Source: Cyclobacterium jeungdonense (lineage in GTDB: Bacteria; Bacteroidota; Bacteroidia; Cytophagales; Cyclobacteriaceae). Taken from it: DNA of 64,000 nt. The position numbers and the translations under genes were made by a program. Location: assembly GCF_010994275.1 (NCBI RefSeq), contig NZ_WMCD01000015.1, positions 44,563-108,562 of the forward strand, written 5' to 3'. The notes beneath the pieces are model-generated. The model was not told where the DNA came from. It saw only the letters and a list, made by a program, of their open reading frames with translations, and searched no databases. This document shows, piece by piece, positions 16,732 to 26,462 of the stretch; the stretch's first letter is position 1; the number at the start of each line of letters is the position of its first letter.

Positions 16732-17053
16732 TGCTCGATTGGTTCAGATGGCTTCTCTACAAATGTCCACAATATTTGTTTTAAAATAAAATCAATAGTC
16801 TTAACTTAAGAGGGATTTTAATAATCCAGAGGGGAGGTGTTAGTAAGTGGAAGGTTTAATAATAAACCAGTTTCTATCCTTACCTAATTGGCTTTCTCTG
16901 GTATAACGAATCAGTTTGATCCGGCTAGAGGAAAACATCAAATTAGTGAATTCAGACGATTGGGTTTTTGTTTACCTCGGTAAATAGGTAGTTGAACCCA
17001 GAAAAAAATCACTAATCCCCGAACTTGCCGAAATGCAGAATAAACCTTCAGAT
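16732..17053. other. 322-base gap between divergent genes
   Basis: Two small perfect hairpins are present: GGATT-ttaat-AATCC (16813-16827) and GGTTTA-ataa-TAAACC (16853-16868). No consensus promoter or ORF is convincing. It should hold the promoters of both the polX-like gene and the exported protein. Confidence 0.5.
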
Positions 17054-18643
17054 ATGAATACTATTTTCCTCTTTGCTTTCCTTTCTTTCCTGTCCTTGAG
17101 TACATCCACGTTGGCTCAGGTACAGTTTACCCAACGTTTGGAAGTGGAGACCGAATGGTCGGATGATGATTTCTTTGTATTGCCCAGGGAAAATGGAATG
17201 GTGGCTTTCCGGATGAAATCAGAGACCTCCTATGGGAGTAAAAATATTTTCCAATATGTGGTAGGTGACTTTCAATTACGGGCAGATTCGCCCAGGCAGA
17301 TTAAACTTGACGGTTTTTATGAACTGGAAGGATTTGACCTGGATGAGGATCTTCTGTACGTTTTGTTTAATAAGGGCTCGCAATACGATTCTGAAAAAGC
17401 CATTTTCGAAATTAATTTGGAGAATCAAACGATGCAGGAATTAGAACTCAACAGTATTTTGGAAATGGAGTTGCAGGATTTTCTGGTGTTTAACAAGCAT
17501 GCTGTTTTCATGGGGAAATACGACTACCGCCCGGTTATTCAAATTTTTGATATATTGAGTAAAGAGGTAATTACGGTACCGGGGCTCTTTGAAAAGGATG
17601 CGAAAATTCTACAAATGAGAAAAGACCCGGAATTAAATGTGTTTGACGTGGTCATTAGCAGCCGTGATTTTTATAAAAAGAAGATCGTATCGATAGTTAC
17701 ATTTGATACCAAAGGTAACAAACTCCGAGAGGTGAAAATAGACGATTTGGGAGATCCTTCTATGGAAATTGTGGAGGGATTGCTTACTTCCTCTCATCAG
17801 TACAAGCAAGCGCTGATAGGTCCCTACGGTTTAAGGAAAAAGGAAGCCTATCAGGGATTGTATTTCACCAAAATCAATGAATTTGGAGAATATGAAAACA
17901 AATTTTATACCGTTTCTGATTTTGAAAATTTTTTCAATTATTTGCCGGATAAGGCCAGGGAACGCAAACTAAGGAGAGTAGAAAGAAACTTGAATCGAGG
18001 GAAACAAATACCCATACGGAACGTGGTAGTTACCCGGGAAATTAATGCCTCGGACGGGTATTATCTGGTATACAATGACCATTTTATTTCCTCTTCTTCC
18101 AGGTACATTCCCAGAGATGGCATGTACGCCAGTAATTTTTACCGTTTAAATCCCATGATGGGAGGATATGGTGGATTATACAATCCTCTTTGGATCGATC
18201 CTCGATTTAGAAGCAGTCAGGTGAGTAACCAGTACAAATACCTTGCGGCTCAGTTTATATTATTTGATGAGGAGGGGAATATCATATGGGACAATACCCT
18301 TAATCTGGATAATGACAGCAAAACCAGGCCGGTTAAGTATGGTGAAATCAGTTTTAATGGGCGAAACCTGTTTTATATGTATTTGGATGAGGAGATGTTG
18401 ATGTTAAGCCAGATAAAAGATGGTGAGGTTGTGATTGAAAATGAACCCTTTGAGTTGGAATTGATCGATGAAAATGAACGCATTGCCGATACCAAAGAGA
18501 GTACCCTGCAGTTGCTCTGGTGGTATGACGATTATTATTTACTAAGTGGTAAGCAAAGGATCCGTTATCAGGGAGAAGATGGGCAAGCAAAGAGCAGGGA
18601 AGTAAATTTTTTTACTAAAATTAAAGTGGATGATTTCATTTAA
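17054..18643 (+). CDS. large exported protein of unknown function
   Basis: A signal peptide (about residues 1-22, MNTIFLFAFLSFLSLSTSTL, then AQ) is followed by about 507 residues without membrane segments. The sequence has repeated strand-rich units containing acidic and aromatic residues (for example FYELEGFDLDEDLLYVLF and FILFDEEGNIIWDNTLNLD), which suggests a beta-propeller-like or multi-sheet fold. Conserved proteins of this type are common in Bacteroidota without a known role. I chose the ATG at 17054 over one 21 bases upstream because the signal peptide begins there. The protein should be periplasmic or outer-membrane associated. It precedes pyrR by 50 bases. Confidence 0.7.
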   Translation: MNTIFLFAFLSFLSLSTSTLAQVQFTQRLEVETEWSDDDFFVLPRENGMVAFRMKSETSYGSKNIFQYVVGDFQLRADSPRQIKLDGFYELEGFDLDEDLLYVLFNKGSQYDSEKAIFEINLENQTMQELELNSILEMELQDFLVFNKHAVFMGKYDYRPVIQIFDILSKEVITVPGLFEKDAKILQMRKDPELNVFDVVISSRDFYKKKIVSIVTFDTKGNKLREVKIDDLGDPSMEIVEGLLTSSHQYKQALIGPYGLRKKEAYQGLYFTKINEFGEYENKFYTVSDFENFFNYLPDKARERKLRRVERNLNRGKQIPIRNVVVTREINASDGYYLVYNDHFISSSSRYIPRDGMYASNFYRLNPMMGGYGGLYNPLWIDPRFRSSQVSNQYKYLAAQFILFDEEGNIIWDNTLNLDNDSKTRPVKYGEISFNGRNLFYMYLDEEMLMLSQIKDGEVVIENEPFELELIDENERIADTKESTLQLLWWYDDYYLLSGKQRIRYQGEDGQAKSREVNFFTKIKVDDFI

Positions 18644-18670
18644 GGCGGGCATGCTCAAGCAAATAATTCC

Positions 18671-18678
18671 TATATTTG
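18671..18678 (+). promoter_or_regulatory. candidate -7 element of the pyrRB operon
   Basis: TATATTTG matches TAnnTTTG and lies 16 bases ahead of the pyrR ATG at 18694. It overlaps an alternative TTG start at 18676, which argues for the later ATG. The upstream TTG element is not evident. Confidence 0.45.
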
Positions 18679-18693
18679 CTCCAAATTTCAATC

Positions 18694-19242
18694 ATGCAAA
18701 AAAGACTCGTTCTTGACCAAACCCAGCTATCCATTACCATCAGTAGGTTTTGTCATCAATTGATAGAAAACCATGATGATTTTGAAAACACAGTGCTTCT
18801 GGGGCTTCAGCCGAGGGGAGCATTAGTGTTGGACAGAATCATACAGCGCATGCAGGAAATCCAACAGGTATCTCTGAAATTTGGTTACCTGGACGCGACT
18901 TTTCACAGGGATGACTTCAGGAGAAGGGATCTTCCATTGAAAGCTAACGAGACGAAGATCGATTTTTTAATAGAGAATAAGAAAGTAATCTTGGTAGACG
19001 ATGTACTCTACAAGGGAAGATCCGTCAGAGCAGCCATGGACGCCATGATTGCCTTTGGGCGACCTCAGAAAGTAGAATTGATGGTTTTGATTGACAGGAA
19101 ATATACACGGGATTTTCCCATTAAGCCCGATTATTATGGAAGGCAGGTAAATACACTTGAAAGCCAATATGTGAGTGTCGAGTGGCAGTCTCAGGGGTAT
19201 CCTGAAGATGCCATTTGGATCACTGAAAAGGAACAAAAATAG
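18694..19242 (+). CDS. pyrR: PyrR-family phosphoribosyltransferase (pyrimidine regulator)
   Basis: The 182-residue protein is a type I phosphoribosyltransferase of the PyrR family. Members bind pyr mRNA in Bacillus and many also have uracil phosphoribosyltransferase activity. The PRPP-binding loop is VILVDDVLYKGRSVRAAMDA, and LLGLQPRGALVLDRI precedes it. It lies four bases upstream of pyrB, so the two are one operon for UMP synthesis. Whether it regulates by RNA binding here is not shown; I see no clear anti-antiterminator stem in front of it. The start is the ATG beginning MQKRLVLDQ. Confidence 0.92.
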   Translation: MQKRLVLDQTQLSITISRFCHQLIENHDDFENTVLLGLQPRGALVLDRIIQRMQEIQQVSLKFGYLDATFHRDDFRRRDLPLKANETKIDFLIENKKVILVDDVLYKGRSVRAAMDAMIAFGRPQKVELMVLIDRKYTRDFPIKPDYYGRQVNTLESQYVSVEWQSQGYPEDAIWITEKEQK

Positions 19243-19246
19243 CCCT

Positions 19247-20170
19247 ATGCAGCAGCTCAGTACCAGACATTTACTAGGGATTAAAAATCTCAGCGAGGAG
19301 GATATTCAGTTGATTTTTGAAACGGCAGATAGTTTTAAAGAAGTGTTGAACCGACCTATCAAAAAAGTACCCTCACTTCGGGACATCACTATCGCCAATG
19401 TTTTTTTTGAAAATTCTACGCGTACAAAGCTATCTTTTGAACTGGCCGAAAAAAGGCTTTCTGCCGATGTGGTAAATTTTGCTTCCGGGAGTAGTTCGGT
19501 GAAAAAAGGAGAAACCCTCATTGATACCGTGAATAATATTCTGGCTATGAAAGTAGACATGGTGGTCATGCGGCACTCCAGTCCAGGGGCTCCCCATTTC
19601 TTGTCCAGGCATATTCGGGCGAATATTGTGAATGCAGGAGACGGTACACACGAGCACCCAACACAGGCTTTGTTGGATGCCTTTTCTATCCGGGAAAAAT
19701 TGGGAGATGTGGCCGGAAAAAAAGTAGCTATTATCGGTGATGTTCTTCATTCCAGAGTAGCTTTGTCCAATATTTTCTGTTTGCAAAAGCTCGGGGCAGA
19801 AGTGATGGTTTGCGGCCCTGCAACCCTGCTACCGAAATACATTCGGGATCTTGGCGTTCAGGTAGAGCAGGAAGTTTTTAAAGCCCTTCAGTGGTGTGAT
19901 GTGGCCAATGTTCTAAGAATTCAGTTGGAAAGACAACAAATAAAATATTTCCCTTCCTTACGAGAGTATTCGCTGTACTACGGAGTCAACAAGAAACTCC
20001 TGAATCGGCTTAACAAAGAAATAGTCATCATGCATCCCGGACCTATCAACAGGGGAGTGGAACTGAATTCCGACGTAGCAGACTCAGACCATTCCATTAT
20101 CCTCCAACAGGTTGAAAATGGAGTAGCGATAAGAATGGCGGTGCTGTATCTTTTGGCAGGTCTAAAATAG
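19247..20170 (+). CDS. pyrB: aspartate carbamoyltransferase catalytic subunit
   Basis: The enzyme joins carbamoyl phosphate (made by the CarB encoded at 9700-12519 with CarA) and aspartate to give carbamoyl aspartate, the committed step of pyrimidine synthesis. The 307-residue protein has the carbamoyl-phosphate site ENSTRTKLSFE, the loop MRHSSPGAPHFL, HPTQALLDAFS and the aspartate-site segment MHPGPINRGVEL. The start at 19247 lies four bases after the pyrR stop codon. A regulatory subunit gene (pyrI) is not nearby, so this may be the unregulated catalytic form. Confidence 0.95.
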   Translation: MQQLSTRHLLGIKNLSEEDIQLIFETADSFKEVLNRPIKKVPSLRDITIANVFFENSTRTKLSFELAEKRLSADVVNFASGSSSVKKGETLIDTVNNILAMKVDMVVMRHSSPGAPHFLSRHIRANIVNAGDGTHEHPTQALLDAFSIREKLGDVAGKKVAIIGDVLHSRVALSNIFCLQKLGAEVMVCGPATLLPKYIRDLGVQVEQEVFKALQWCDVANVLRIQLERQQIKYFPSLREYSLYYGVNKKLLNRLNKEIVIMHPGPINRGVELNSDVADSDHSIILQQVENGVAIRMAVLYLLAGLK

Positions 20171-20206
20171 CTGGTTTCATCAAATACTTATCCATTAATT
20201 ACCTTT

Positions 20207-20232
20207 GAGCCCATATGGCTGGCTCTTTTTTA
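20207..20232 (+). terminator. possible terminator after pyrB
   Basis: GAGCC (20207-20211) and GGCTC (20221-20225) form a 5-bp stem followed by a run of T. The stem is short, so termination may be partial. TACCTTTG (20200-20207) overlaps it and resembles a -7 element for the next gene. Confidence 0.45.
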
Positions 20233-20260
20233 TTAAATTGCTCCTAAAAAATAGAAGTGT

Positions 20261-21628
20261 ATGATTTATAACTCCATCATAGATACTATCGGAAATACCC
20301 CCTTGATCCGTCTGAATAAACTCAATAAGGGAATAGCAGGGGAGATATTGGTAAAAGTGGAATATTTTAATCCCGGGAATTCGATGAAAGACCGGATGGC
20401 GATAAAAATGGTGGAAGATGCAGAAAAGGAAGGTATTCTGAAACCCGGGGGAACCATCATTGAAGGAACAAGTGGAAATACGGGGATGGGGCTGGCATTG
20501 GCAGGCATAGCCAAAGGATACAAATGCATTTTCACCATGGCTGATAAGCAATCCAAGGAAAAAATTGATATTTTAAGGGCAGTTGGCGCAGAGGTGATTG
20601 TTTGTCCGACCAATGTAGCTCCGGACGATCCGAGATCCTACTATGCTGTTGCCAGGAAATTGAATGAGGACATTCCCAATTCCTTTTATCCCAACCAGTA
20701 CGATAACCTTTCTAACTGGAGGGCCCATTACGAAACCACCGGTCCGGAAATTTGGAAAGATACGGAAGGAAGTATCACCCATTTCGTGGCTGGAGTGGGA
20801 ACGGGTGGTTCCATGTCGGGATCTTCCAAATTCCTTAAAGAACAAAACAAGGAAATGGTTTCTATTGGAATTGATACCTACGGTTCGGTTTTTAAGAAAT
20901 ACAAAGAGACAGGGGAGTTTGACGAAAATGAAGTTTATCCATATCTAACCGAAGGGATTGGAGAAGATATACTGCCCAAAAACGTTGATTTTTCAGTTAT
21001 TGATCAATTTATTAAAGTTACAGATAAGGATGCTGCTGTAATGACCCGGCGGCTTTCCAGAGAGGAGGGCTTGTTTGTGGGCTGGTCCTGCGGATCAGCC
21101 GTTCATGGAGCCTTAGAATATGCCAAAGAGAACCTCAAAAAGGGGGATGTAATGGTGATATTGCTTCCGGATCACGGAACGCGGTATTTGGGGAAAGTCT
21201 ATAATGATGACTGGATGAGGAATCATGGGTTTTTGGAGGATAAAGCCTACGGGACTGCCAGAGATATCGTGGCTGCCAGAAATGAGGCCTATCAGCTGGT
21301 GGTAGTCCGGAAAGAGGATAAAATCAGGGATGCGATTGCTCTTATGAACGAAAAAAGTGTTTCTCAGATTCCGGTAATGGAGGATGGGCAGGTAATAGGA
21401 AGCCTGACAGATAATAAATTACTCTTAAAAATTATTGAAAATCCGGAGATCAAGGATGCCTCGGTGGAACAAGTGATGGAAGATTCCATGCATTTTGTAG
21501 CCTTGGATAGCACGCTGGACGTGCTCTCTTCCATGGTGGAAAAGGAAAAGGCCGTACTGGTTAGGGATGAGGCTCACCGGGTACATATCATTACGAAACA
21601 CGATATACTTGAAGCAATCACGAGATAA
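20261..21628 (+). CDS. cystathionine beta-synthase-type PLP enzyme with CBS domains
   Basis: The N-terminal 320 residues are a fold-type II PLP enzyme of the cysteine synthase/cystathionine beta-synthase family. The PLP lysine is in NSMKDRMA, the phosphate cradle is GGTIIEGTSGNTGMG, and GVGTGGSMSGSSKFL is the glycine-rich loop. The C-terminal 110 residues hold two CBS domains (about 340-455), as in human and yeast cystathionine beta-synthase. It should condense serine or an activated serine with homocysteine, or make cysteine. Sequence alone does not separate the two. The length (455 aa) matches the CBS-containing form. Confidence 0.9.
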   Translation: MIYNSIIDTIGNTPLIRLNKLNKGIAGEILVKVEYFNPGNSMKDRMAIKMVEDAEKEGILKPGGTIIEGTSGNTGMGLALAGIAKGYKCIFTMADKQSKEKIDILRAVGAEVIVCPTNVAPDDPRSYYAVARKLNEDIPNSFYPNQYDNLSNWRAHYETTGPEIWKDTEGSITHFVAGVGTGGSMSGSSKFLKEQNKEMVSIGIDTYGSVFKKYKETGEFDENEVYPYLTEGIGEDILPKNVDFSVIDQFIKVTDKDAAVMTRRLSREEGLFVGWSCGSAVHGALEYAKENLKKGDVMVILLPDHGTRYLGKVYNDDWMRNHGFLEDKAYGTARDIVAARNEAYQLVVVRKEDKIRDAIALMNEKSVSQIPVMEDGQVIGSLTDNKLLLKIIENPEIKDASVEQVMEDSMHFVALDSTLDVLSSMVEKEKAVLVRDEAHRVHIITKHDILEAITR

Positions 21629-21662
21629 TACCACACTAAATACCGAAGTAGGATAAAAAAAA

Positions 21663-22322
21663 ATGGACAAAAACCACCTGGAATCAATCATCGCAAAACC
21701 TTACGAATTTGACATAAAAGAAGCTTTCATTCAGGGTTGGGAAACCTTTAAAAAAGTAAAAGTCTATTCCATCTTGTTTACTTTGCTTATTCTATCCCTT
21801 CAGTTTTTCTTCATGGTATATGCCAGTGATTTTTTATTCGTTTTTTCCTTATTTCTAGCCGGACCTCTTTTTGCGGGATTTTATTTGGTGGCGAATAAAG
21901 TTAGTTTGAATGAACCGGTGCTTTATCCGGATTTTTTCAAAGGCTTTGGGTATTATATTCCGGTAATTTTGGTCTGGATCGTTGGTCAATTTTTGACGGT
22001 GTTGGGCATATTCGCCCTTTTGGTACCTGGAGTTTACCTGATGGTAGCTTACATGTTTGGGGTATTGATCAGTATTTTTGCGGGAATGGACTTCTGGAAT
22101 TCCTTGGAATACAGTAGAAAAATAATCCACAAGCAATGGACGAAATTTTTTGTTTTTGGATTGATTTTGGCAATTGGAAATATCGCTGGAGCATTTCTTT
22201 TTGGCATAGGATTAGTGGTGACGGTGCCGGTAACCTATTACGCCATTTACCATGTGTTTGAGTCTATCACGCAACAATCGGTTTCTGAGGAAGTAACGGA
22301 AGAAAACCTGATTTCTCCATAA
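21663..22322 (+). CDS. multi-pass membrane protein, function unknown
   Basis: A 219-residue protein with about five to six hydrophobic segments (around 37-57, 60-82, 100-120, 123-145, 165-190, 190-205) and short N- and C-terminal cytoplasmic tails. The N terminus (FDIKEAFIQGWETFKKVK) and a central glycine-rich segment resemble the DUF975-type or YciC-like membrane proteins of Bacteroidota, but I cannot be precise. It follows the cystathionine beta-synthase-type gene by 34 bases and may share its transcript. Confidence 0.65.
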   Translation: MDKNHLESIIAKPYEFDIKEAFIQGWETFKKVKVYSILFTLLILSLQFFFMVYASDFLFVFSLFLAGPLFAGFYLVANKVSLNEPVLYPDFFKGFGYYIPVILVWIVGQFLTVLGIFALLVPGVYLMVAYMFGVLISIFAGMDFWNSLEYSRKIIHKQWTKFFVFGLILAIGNIAGAFLFGIGLVVTVPVTYYAIYHVFESITQQSVSEEVTEENLISP

Positions 22323-22461
22323 TAGGAATTAATCGGAAAAATGGAGAGAGCGTATAAAAACAACTTCATTTTCAACCTGTTAAATACAAAATTCAGCATT
22401 TTATGGTTACATTTAAGCCCTTCTGTACGACAAAGGTCATTGGTGCTTCGTTTAAATAGCC

Positions 22462-25017
22462 ATGTCTATGAGATTTAATACAAGAATTAAAGTAATTTCC
22501 GGGTTTTTTCTGGTCTCTTTCCTGATAGTGGGAGCCGGGGTGATTACCTTTTACAGTGTTGACCAACTACTCGAATCAGTAGAATCCCTTTCTGAACCCA
22601 ATCAAAAACTAAGAAACTTAAATAAATTACTGGCGGATATTTATCAATTGGATAAATCCAGAAGTGTTATTTCGGAGGAAGATTCCAGTGAAAATGTTAA
22701 TTATTACCGTCAAATTCAACAGGAAATACGAAAATTGGAAGCCATGGTGGCCGATTCTGCCGAAATGAATCAGGTAAAGCGAATCGACTACAGCGTTAAC
22801 GAACTCATGGTGGTTTACAAAGGGTTGGAGGATGTGAAAAACAACCTTTACAACCGGAATTTCAGTAAAGAAGCCTTGAATAACATCGAAAGAAAAATAA
22901 AGAGAAAAGAAGAGTTAAGCAGACTGCAGAGCCTTGGAAAAATCCGGATAGGTATTAATCCAGGTTCCGGGTTGAATTCCGCTGCTGCGGAAGAAAAATC
23001 GGAAAATATAGAGAAAGAGGGGATCTCTAGTGAGTCATTGGCGGCGGGTGGCAAACAGGACATGGAAAAAATACTGGCCATGTTACGTTTGAATTTGAAT
23101 AGGGTAAACCCAGAAAATGCACAACCCCTTTTCGGATCGGATTCCATTATCTATACAATACGTCAGATGGTTCTCGATATCAATAATGAAGAACAGTTTC
23201 TGCGATCTAGACTAAGAGAACTGGAACAGGATCTCAATGAAAAAAACAGGGCACTTATAATCAATATTCAAGATATCATTACCTCATTACAAAACGAGGC
23301 ATTGCTCAAGTCTAAAGCAGAAAATGAATCGGCATACGAACTTACCTATAACTTCTCCTTCCTTTTAGGTGTATTAATTGTAGTAGGAGTGATCGGCTCA
23401 TCCGGATTTATTTTTAGCATTGTAGGGGAGATTAAGAAATCGGAAACCTATCAGGAGAAATTGACAGAGGCAAAAAAACGGTCGGATAATCTAGCCAGAA
23501 CGAAACAGGATTTTTTGGCCAGCATGAGTCATGAAATACGGAATCCGTTGCATGTTATTCAGGGATACAATGACGCCATGTCCAAAACCTCGCTGGATCA
23601 ACAGCAACAGGAGTATGTAAAAATGATTCATTTTGCTTCCGGAACTCTTTTGGGGATTGTCAATGATATTTTAGATTTTTCCAAACTCGAAGCGGGCAAA
23701 ATTAAAATTGAAAAGGGAATCATTGAACCCCAACCTTTTTTTAAAAACTTACATTCCTTTTTTCGTCAAAAAGCATTAGAAAAAGGCCTAACACTGGACT
23801 TTTCCATTTTATTGCCAAAAGGAAAGATTTTTCTGGGCGATGAATTAAGACTCAACCAGGTCATGACGAACCTTCTGTCAAATGCCGTAAAATTTACGGA
23901 GAAAGGGAAGGTGCAGGTTCGTGTATCTTGTGATAAAAAAGGAAACCTGATAGTAGAAGTGAACGATACGGGCTTGGGTATGTCCCCTGAATTGCAACGA
24001 AACCTGTTTAGGGAGTTTAATCAAGGGGATGGAAGTATTTCGAGAAAATACGGGGGTACCGGCCTGGGCCTGGCAATAGCAAAAAAACTAGTAGATTTAC
24101 AGGGAGGAAAAATTAAGGTAGTCAGTGAGCCAAACGTTGGAAGTCGTTTCATTGTTTTTCTTCCCACCACTTTACTGGATAAAAAAGAAGAGTCAGAGGT
24201 TCCGAAAATCCGGCTGGAACGAATCGAAGGACTCCGGGTTTTGTTGGTAGACGACGATCCTTTGGGTCTCCAATTAGCGGGTCTGTTGTTGAAGGAACTG
24301 GGGGCTGAAGTAATTTCTTTCCTTGGTGGAATAGAGTTCGAAAAGAACTTTAAGGAAGAAGATTTTGACCTGGCATTAGTAGATATTCAAATGCCTGAAA
24401 TAGATGGTTATCAGGTATTGGCTAACCTTAAAAGTCGTGAAAGATACAGGCAAACGCCGATTTTGGCGATAACTGCAAATGTCTTTGCCAGAGAAAAAGA
24501 AGACTTGTTGAAAGAAGGATTTGATCGGATTATACTCAAGCCTTTTACGGAGAGAGAGCTGATCGAAAAAATAACGGCCAGCCTCCGACCTGCCACCAAA
24601 AAAGCTACCCTACCCGTTACAGAACCCATTCCTTCTCCTACGAATGGGCTGAAGGTGGTAGGTGATGAAACAAAAAGCTACGACCTTTCTGAAATCAAAA
24701 AGTTTTGTATGGGCGACGAGGAATTATTTAAAGATATCCTGGAAGGCTTTTACACTCAAACGGGATTAGACCTCATTCGGATTAACAAGGCATCGGATGA
24801 AAAGGACTATCAGAAAGTACAGGCGATTGCCCATCAGCTCTCTAGTAGACTGGGGCAACTAAAATTTAAAGAAAGAGGGGTAGCGAAAACCATTGAGTCC
24901 AAGCTTAAATTGGGGTTAACCGATGGGATTCAGGAATTGGTATGGGAACTGACAGAAAAAATTAACGCGCTACTTGAGGACCTGGCTGAGCGGTTCGGAT
25001 ATGCAATGGCCGATTAG
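22462..25017 (+). CDS. hybrid sensor histidine kinase with receiver and Hpt domains
   Basis: The 851-residue protein is an inner-membrane signalling enzyme. Two membrane helices (8-31 and 296-320) flank a largely helical periplasmic sensor domain of about 260 residues. A HisKA dimerisation domain follows, with the phosphorylated H357 (SMSHEIRNPL). An ATPase domain (NAVKFTEKG, DTGLGMS, GGTGLGLAIAKKL) and a receiver domain with D641 (LALVDIQMPEIDGYQV) come next. A C-terminal Hpt-like domain (H791, AIAHQLSSRLGQL) ends it. This allows a four-step phosphorelay. The last 4 bases overlap the response-regulator gene on the other strand, which is its likely partner. The signal it detects is unknown. 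Confidence 0.92.
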   Translation: MSMRFNTRIKVISGFFLVSFLIVGAGVITFYSVDQLLESVESLSEPNQKLRNLNKLLADIYQLDKSRSVISEEDSSENVNYYRQIQQEIRKLEAMVADSAEMNQVKRIDYSVNELMVVYKGLEDVKNNLYNRNFSKEALNNIERKIKRKEELSRLQSLGKIRIGINPGSGLNSAAAEEKSENIEKEGISSESLAAGGKQDMEKILAMLRLNLNRVNPENAQPLFGSDSIIYTIRQMVLDINNEEQFLRSRLRELEQDLNEKNRALIINIQDIITSLQNEALLKSKAENESAYELTYNFSFLLGVLIVVGVIGSSGFIFSIVGEIKKSETYQEKLTEAKKRSDNLARTKQDFLASMSHEIRNPLHVIQGYNDAMSKTSLDQQQQEYVKMIHFASGTLLGIVNDILDFSKLEAGKIKIEKGIIEPQPFFKNLHSFFRQKALEKGLTLDFSILLPKGKIFLGDELRLNQVMTNLLSNAVKFTEKGKVQVRVSCDKKGNLIVEVNDTGLGMSPELQRNLFREFNQGDGSISRKYGGTGLGLAIAKKLVDLQGGKIKVVSEPNVGSRFIVFLPTTLLDKKEESEVPKIRLERIEGLRVLLVDDDPLGLQLAGLLLKELGAEVISFLGGIEFEKNFKEEDFDLALVDIQMPEIDGYQVLANLKSRERYRQTPILAITANVFAREKEDLLKEGFDRIILKPFTERELIEKITASLRPATKKATLPVTEPIPSPTNGLKVVGDETKSYDLSEIKKFCMGDEELFKDILEGFYTQTGLDLIRINKASDEKDYQKVQAIAHQLSSRLGQLKFKERGVAKTIESKLKLGLTDGIQELVWELTEKINALLEDLAERFGYAMAD

Positions 25018-26378
25018 TCTAGTCCATATTTTTCGAGCTTGTTATATAGGGTTTTCCGATCCATATTCAACACTTTAGCCGCTTTGGATTTGTTGAATTT
25101 CGTCTCTTCCAGGGTTTTTAAAATCAATGATTTTTCCTGTTCTTCGAACGATGACTTTAAATCACTGGCAGAATGAATGTCCATGGCAGGAAAAGGCTCA
25201 CTTTCCAACAATTCAGAAGGGATAACGTCAGGATGAACCAATCCCTCCCCGGTTAATAGAACAGCTCTTCGAATTATATTTTTTAGCTCCCGGAGATTTC
25301 CTGGCCAGTGGTATTCCATGAATATTTTTTCTACCTCAGGACTAAATCCGGTCACGTTTTTTTCAAGACTGTCATTGCTTTTTTCCAGAAAAAGCATGGC
25401 GAAAAAATGAAGGTCTTCTTTTCTTTCCCGCAAGGGCTGTGCTCTAAGACTGAATTCGTTTAGGCGATGAAAAAGGTCTTCTCGAAACTGTCCTGATTTA
25501 GCTAATTCCTGTAAATCTTCATTCGTGGCTGCAATTATTCGGACGTCTATGGGAATATCACTATTTCCACCAATTTTCCTGATTTGCCTTTCCTGAATGG
25601 CGCGCAAGAGTTTGATTTGGATTTCGTAGCTGAGGTTTCCTATTTCATCCAGGAAAATGGTACCTCCATTGGCACTTTCAAAATGACCTGTTTTGTGATC
25701 GATGGCTCCGGTAAAGGCACCTTTCACGTGTCCAAATAATTCACTGCCGGCAAGTTCTTTTGATAAGGCACCACAATCTACTGCTACAAAAGGCCCATTT
25801 GACCGTTTTGATTTTTGGTGTATCCTTTTGGAAATGTATTCTTTGCCTGTCCCGCTTTCTCCTAAAACAATAATGCTTAAGTCTGTCGGAGCAACCAATT
25901 CAATGTGCTTTTCAATCTGCAATGCCTGGCTACTTTGACCCACTTGGTAGGACAAATCAACTGACTCTGAGCGGGGAGGACTTGATTTGGTCTGTGAAGT
26001 AATGGCGGGTTTCCGGGGATCCTTTTTTAGGGCCTGCTTTACTGTAAGCAGCAATTCATCGGGGTTGATAGGTTTGGTAATGTATTCAAATGCACCCATC
26101 TTCATGGATTTTACGGCTGTCCGGATATCCGAATAGTTAGTGATCAGTATTACAGGCGTAGTTGGGAAATGTTGAGTTACTTGATCCAATACCTCCATTC
26201 CGGTACCATCAGGTAGCCGATAGTCAGTGATGACCAGGTTGGGTTTTGTTTTTTCTAAAGACTGCAAACCCTCAGTTACTTTTGTACTACACGAAACCTC
26301 GTACCCATTCTTTTCCAAAAAGTTTTTAATAATTTTTGAATAGGTAAGATCGTCTTCTATCAGAAGTATTTTTGCCAT
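25014..26378 (-). CDS. sigma-54-dependent response regulator (NtrC/ZraR type)
   Basis: A receiver domain (residues 1-120, phospho-acceptor D52 in LVITDYRLPDGTG) is followed by a sigma-54 AAA+ domain (about 145-380). The latter has the Walker A LGESGTGKEYISKR, the GAFTGA loop that contacts sigma-54, and Walker B GGTIFLDEIG. A Fis-type helix-turn-helix closes it (LEETKFNKSKAAKVLNMDRK). The 454-residue protein would activate sigma-54 promoters when phosphorylated, probably by the hybrid kinase. The gene is tail-to-tail with the kinase, so the pair is not one operon. Confidence 0.93.
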   Translation of the reverse strand: MAKILLIEDDLTYSKIIKNFLEKNGYEVSCSTKVTEGLQSLEKTKPNLVITDYRLPDGTGMEVLDQVTQHFPTTPVILITNYSDIRTAVKSMKMGAFEYITKPINPDELLLTVKQALKKDPRKPAITSQTKSSPPRSESVDLSYQVGQSSQALQIEKHIELVAPTDLSIIVLGESGTGKEYISKRIHQKSKRSNGPFVAVDCGALSKELAGSELFGHVKGAFTGAIDHKTGHFESANGGTIFLDEIGNLSYEIQIKLLRAIQERQIRKIGGNSDIPIDVRIIAATNEDLQELAKSGQFREDLFHRLNEFSLRAQPLRERKEDLHFFAMLFLEKSNDSLEKNVTGFSPEVEKIFMEYHWPGNLRELKNIIRRAVLLTGEGLVHPDVIPSELLESEPFPAMDIHSASDLKSSFEEQEKSLILKTLEETKFNKSKAAKVLNMDRKTLYNKLEKYGLD

Positions 26379-26407
26379 ATGTTTCCATCCAGGTATCGTT
26401 AAATATA

Positions 26408-26438
26408 AAATAAAAGCACCGATTTTGCAATCAGTGCT
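26408..26438 (-). terminator. terminator of the small protein gene at 26463-26840
   Basis: A 10-bp stem (AGCACCGATT 26415-26424, AATCAGTGCT 26429-26438, one G-U pair) with a TTGC loop is flanked by T-rich sequence on both strands, so it may work in both directions. It separates the small protein gene from the response regulator. Confidence 0.8.
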
Positions 26439-26462
26439 TTTTGGTAAACGTTGGCTTAGCTG

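Noticed and set aside
18676..18693. TTG start of pyrR upstream of the ATG
   Set aside because: It overlaps the promoter-like TATATTTG; the ATG at 18694 is the better start.
22462..26378. kinase and regulator as one operon
   Set aside because: They are convergent, so they cannot share a transcript.
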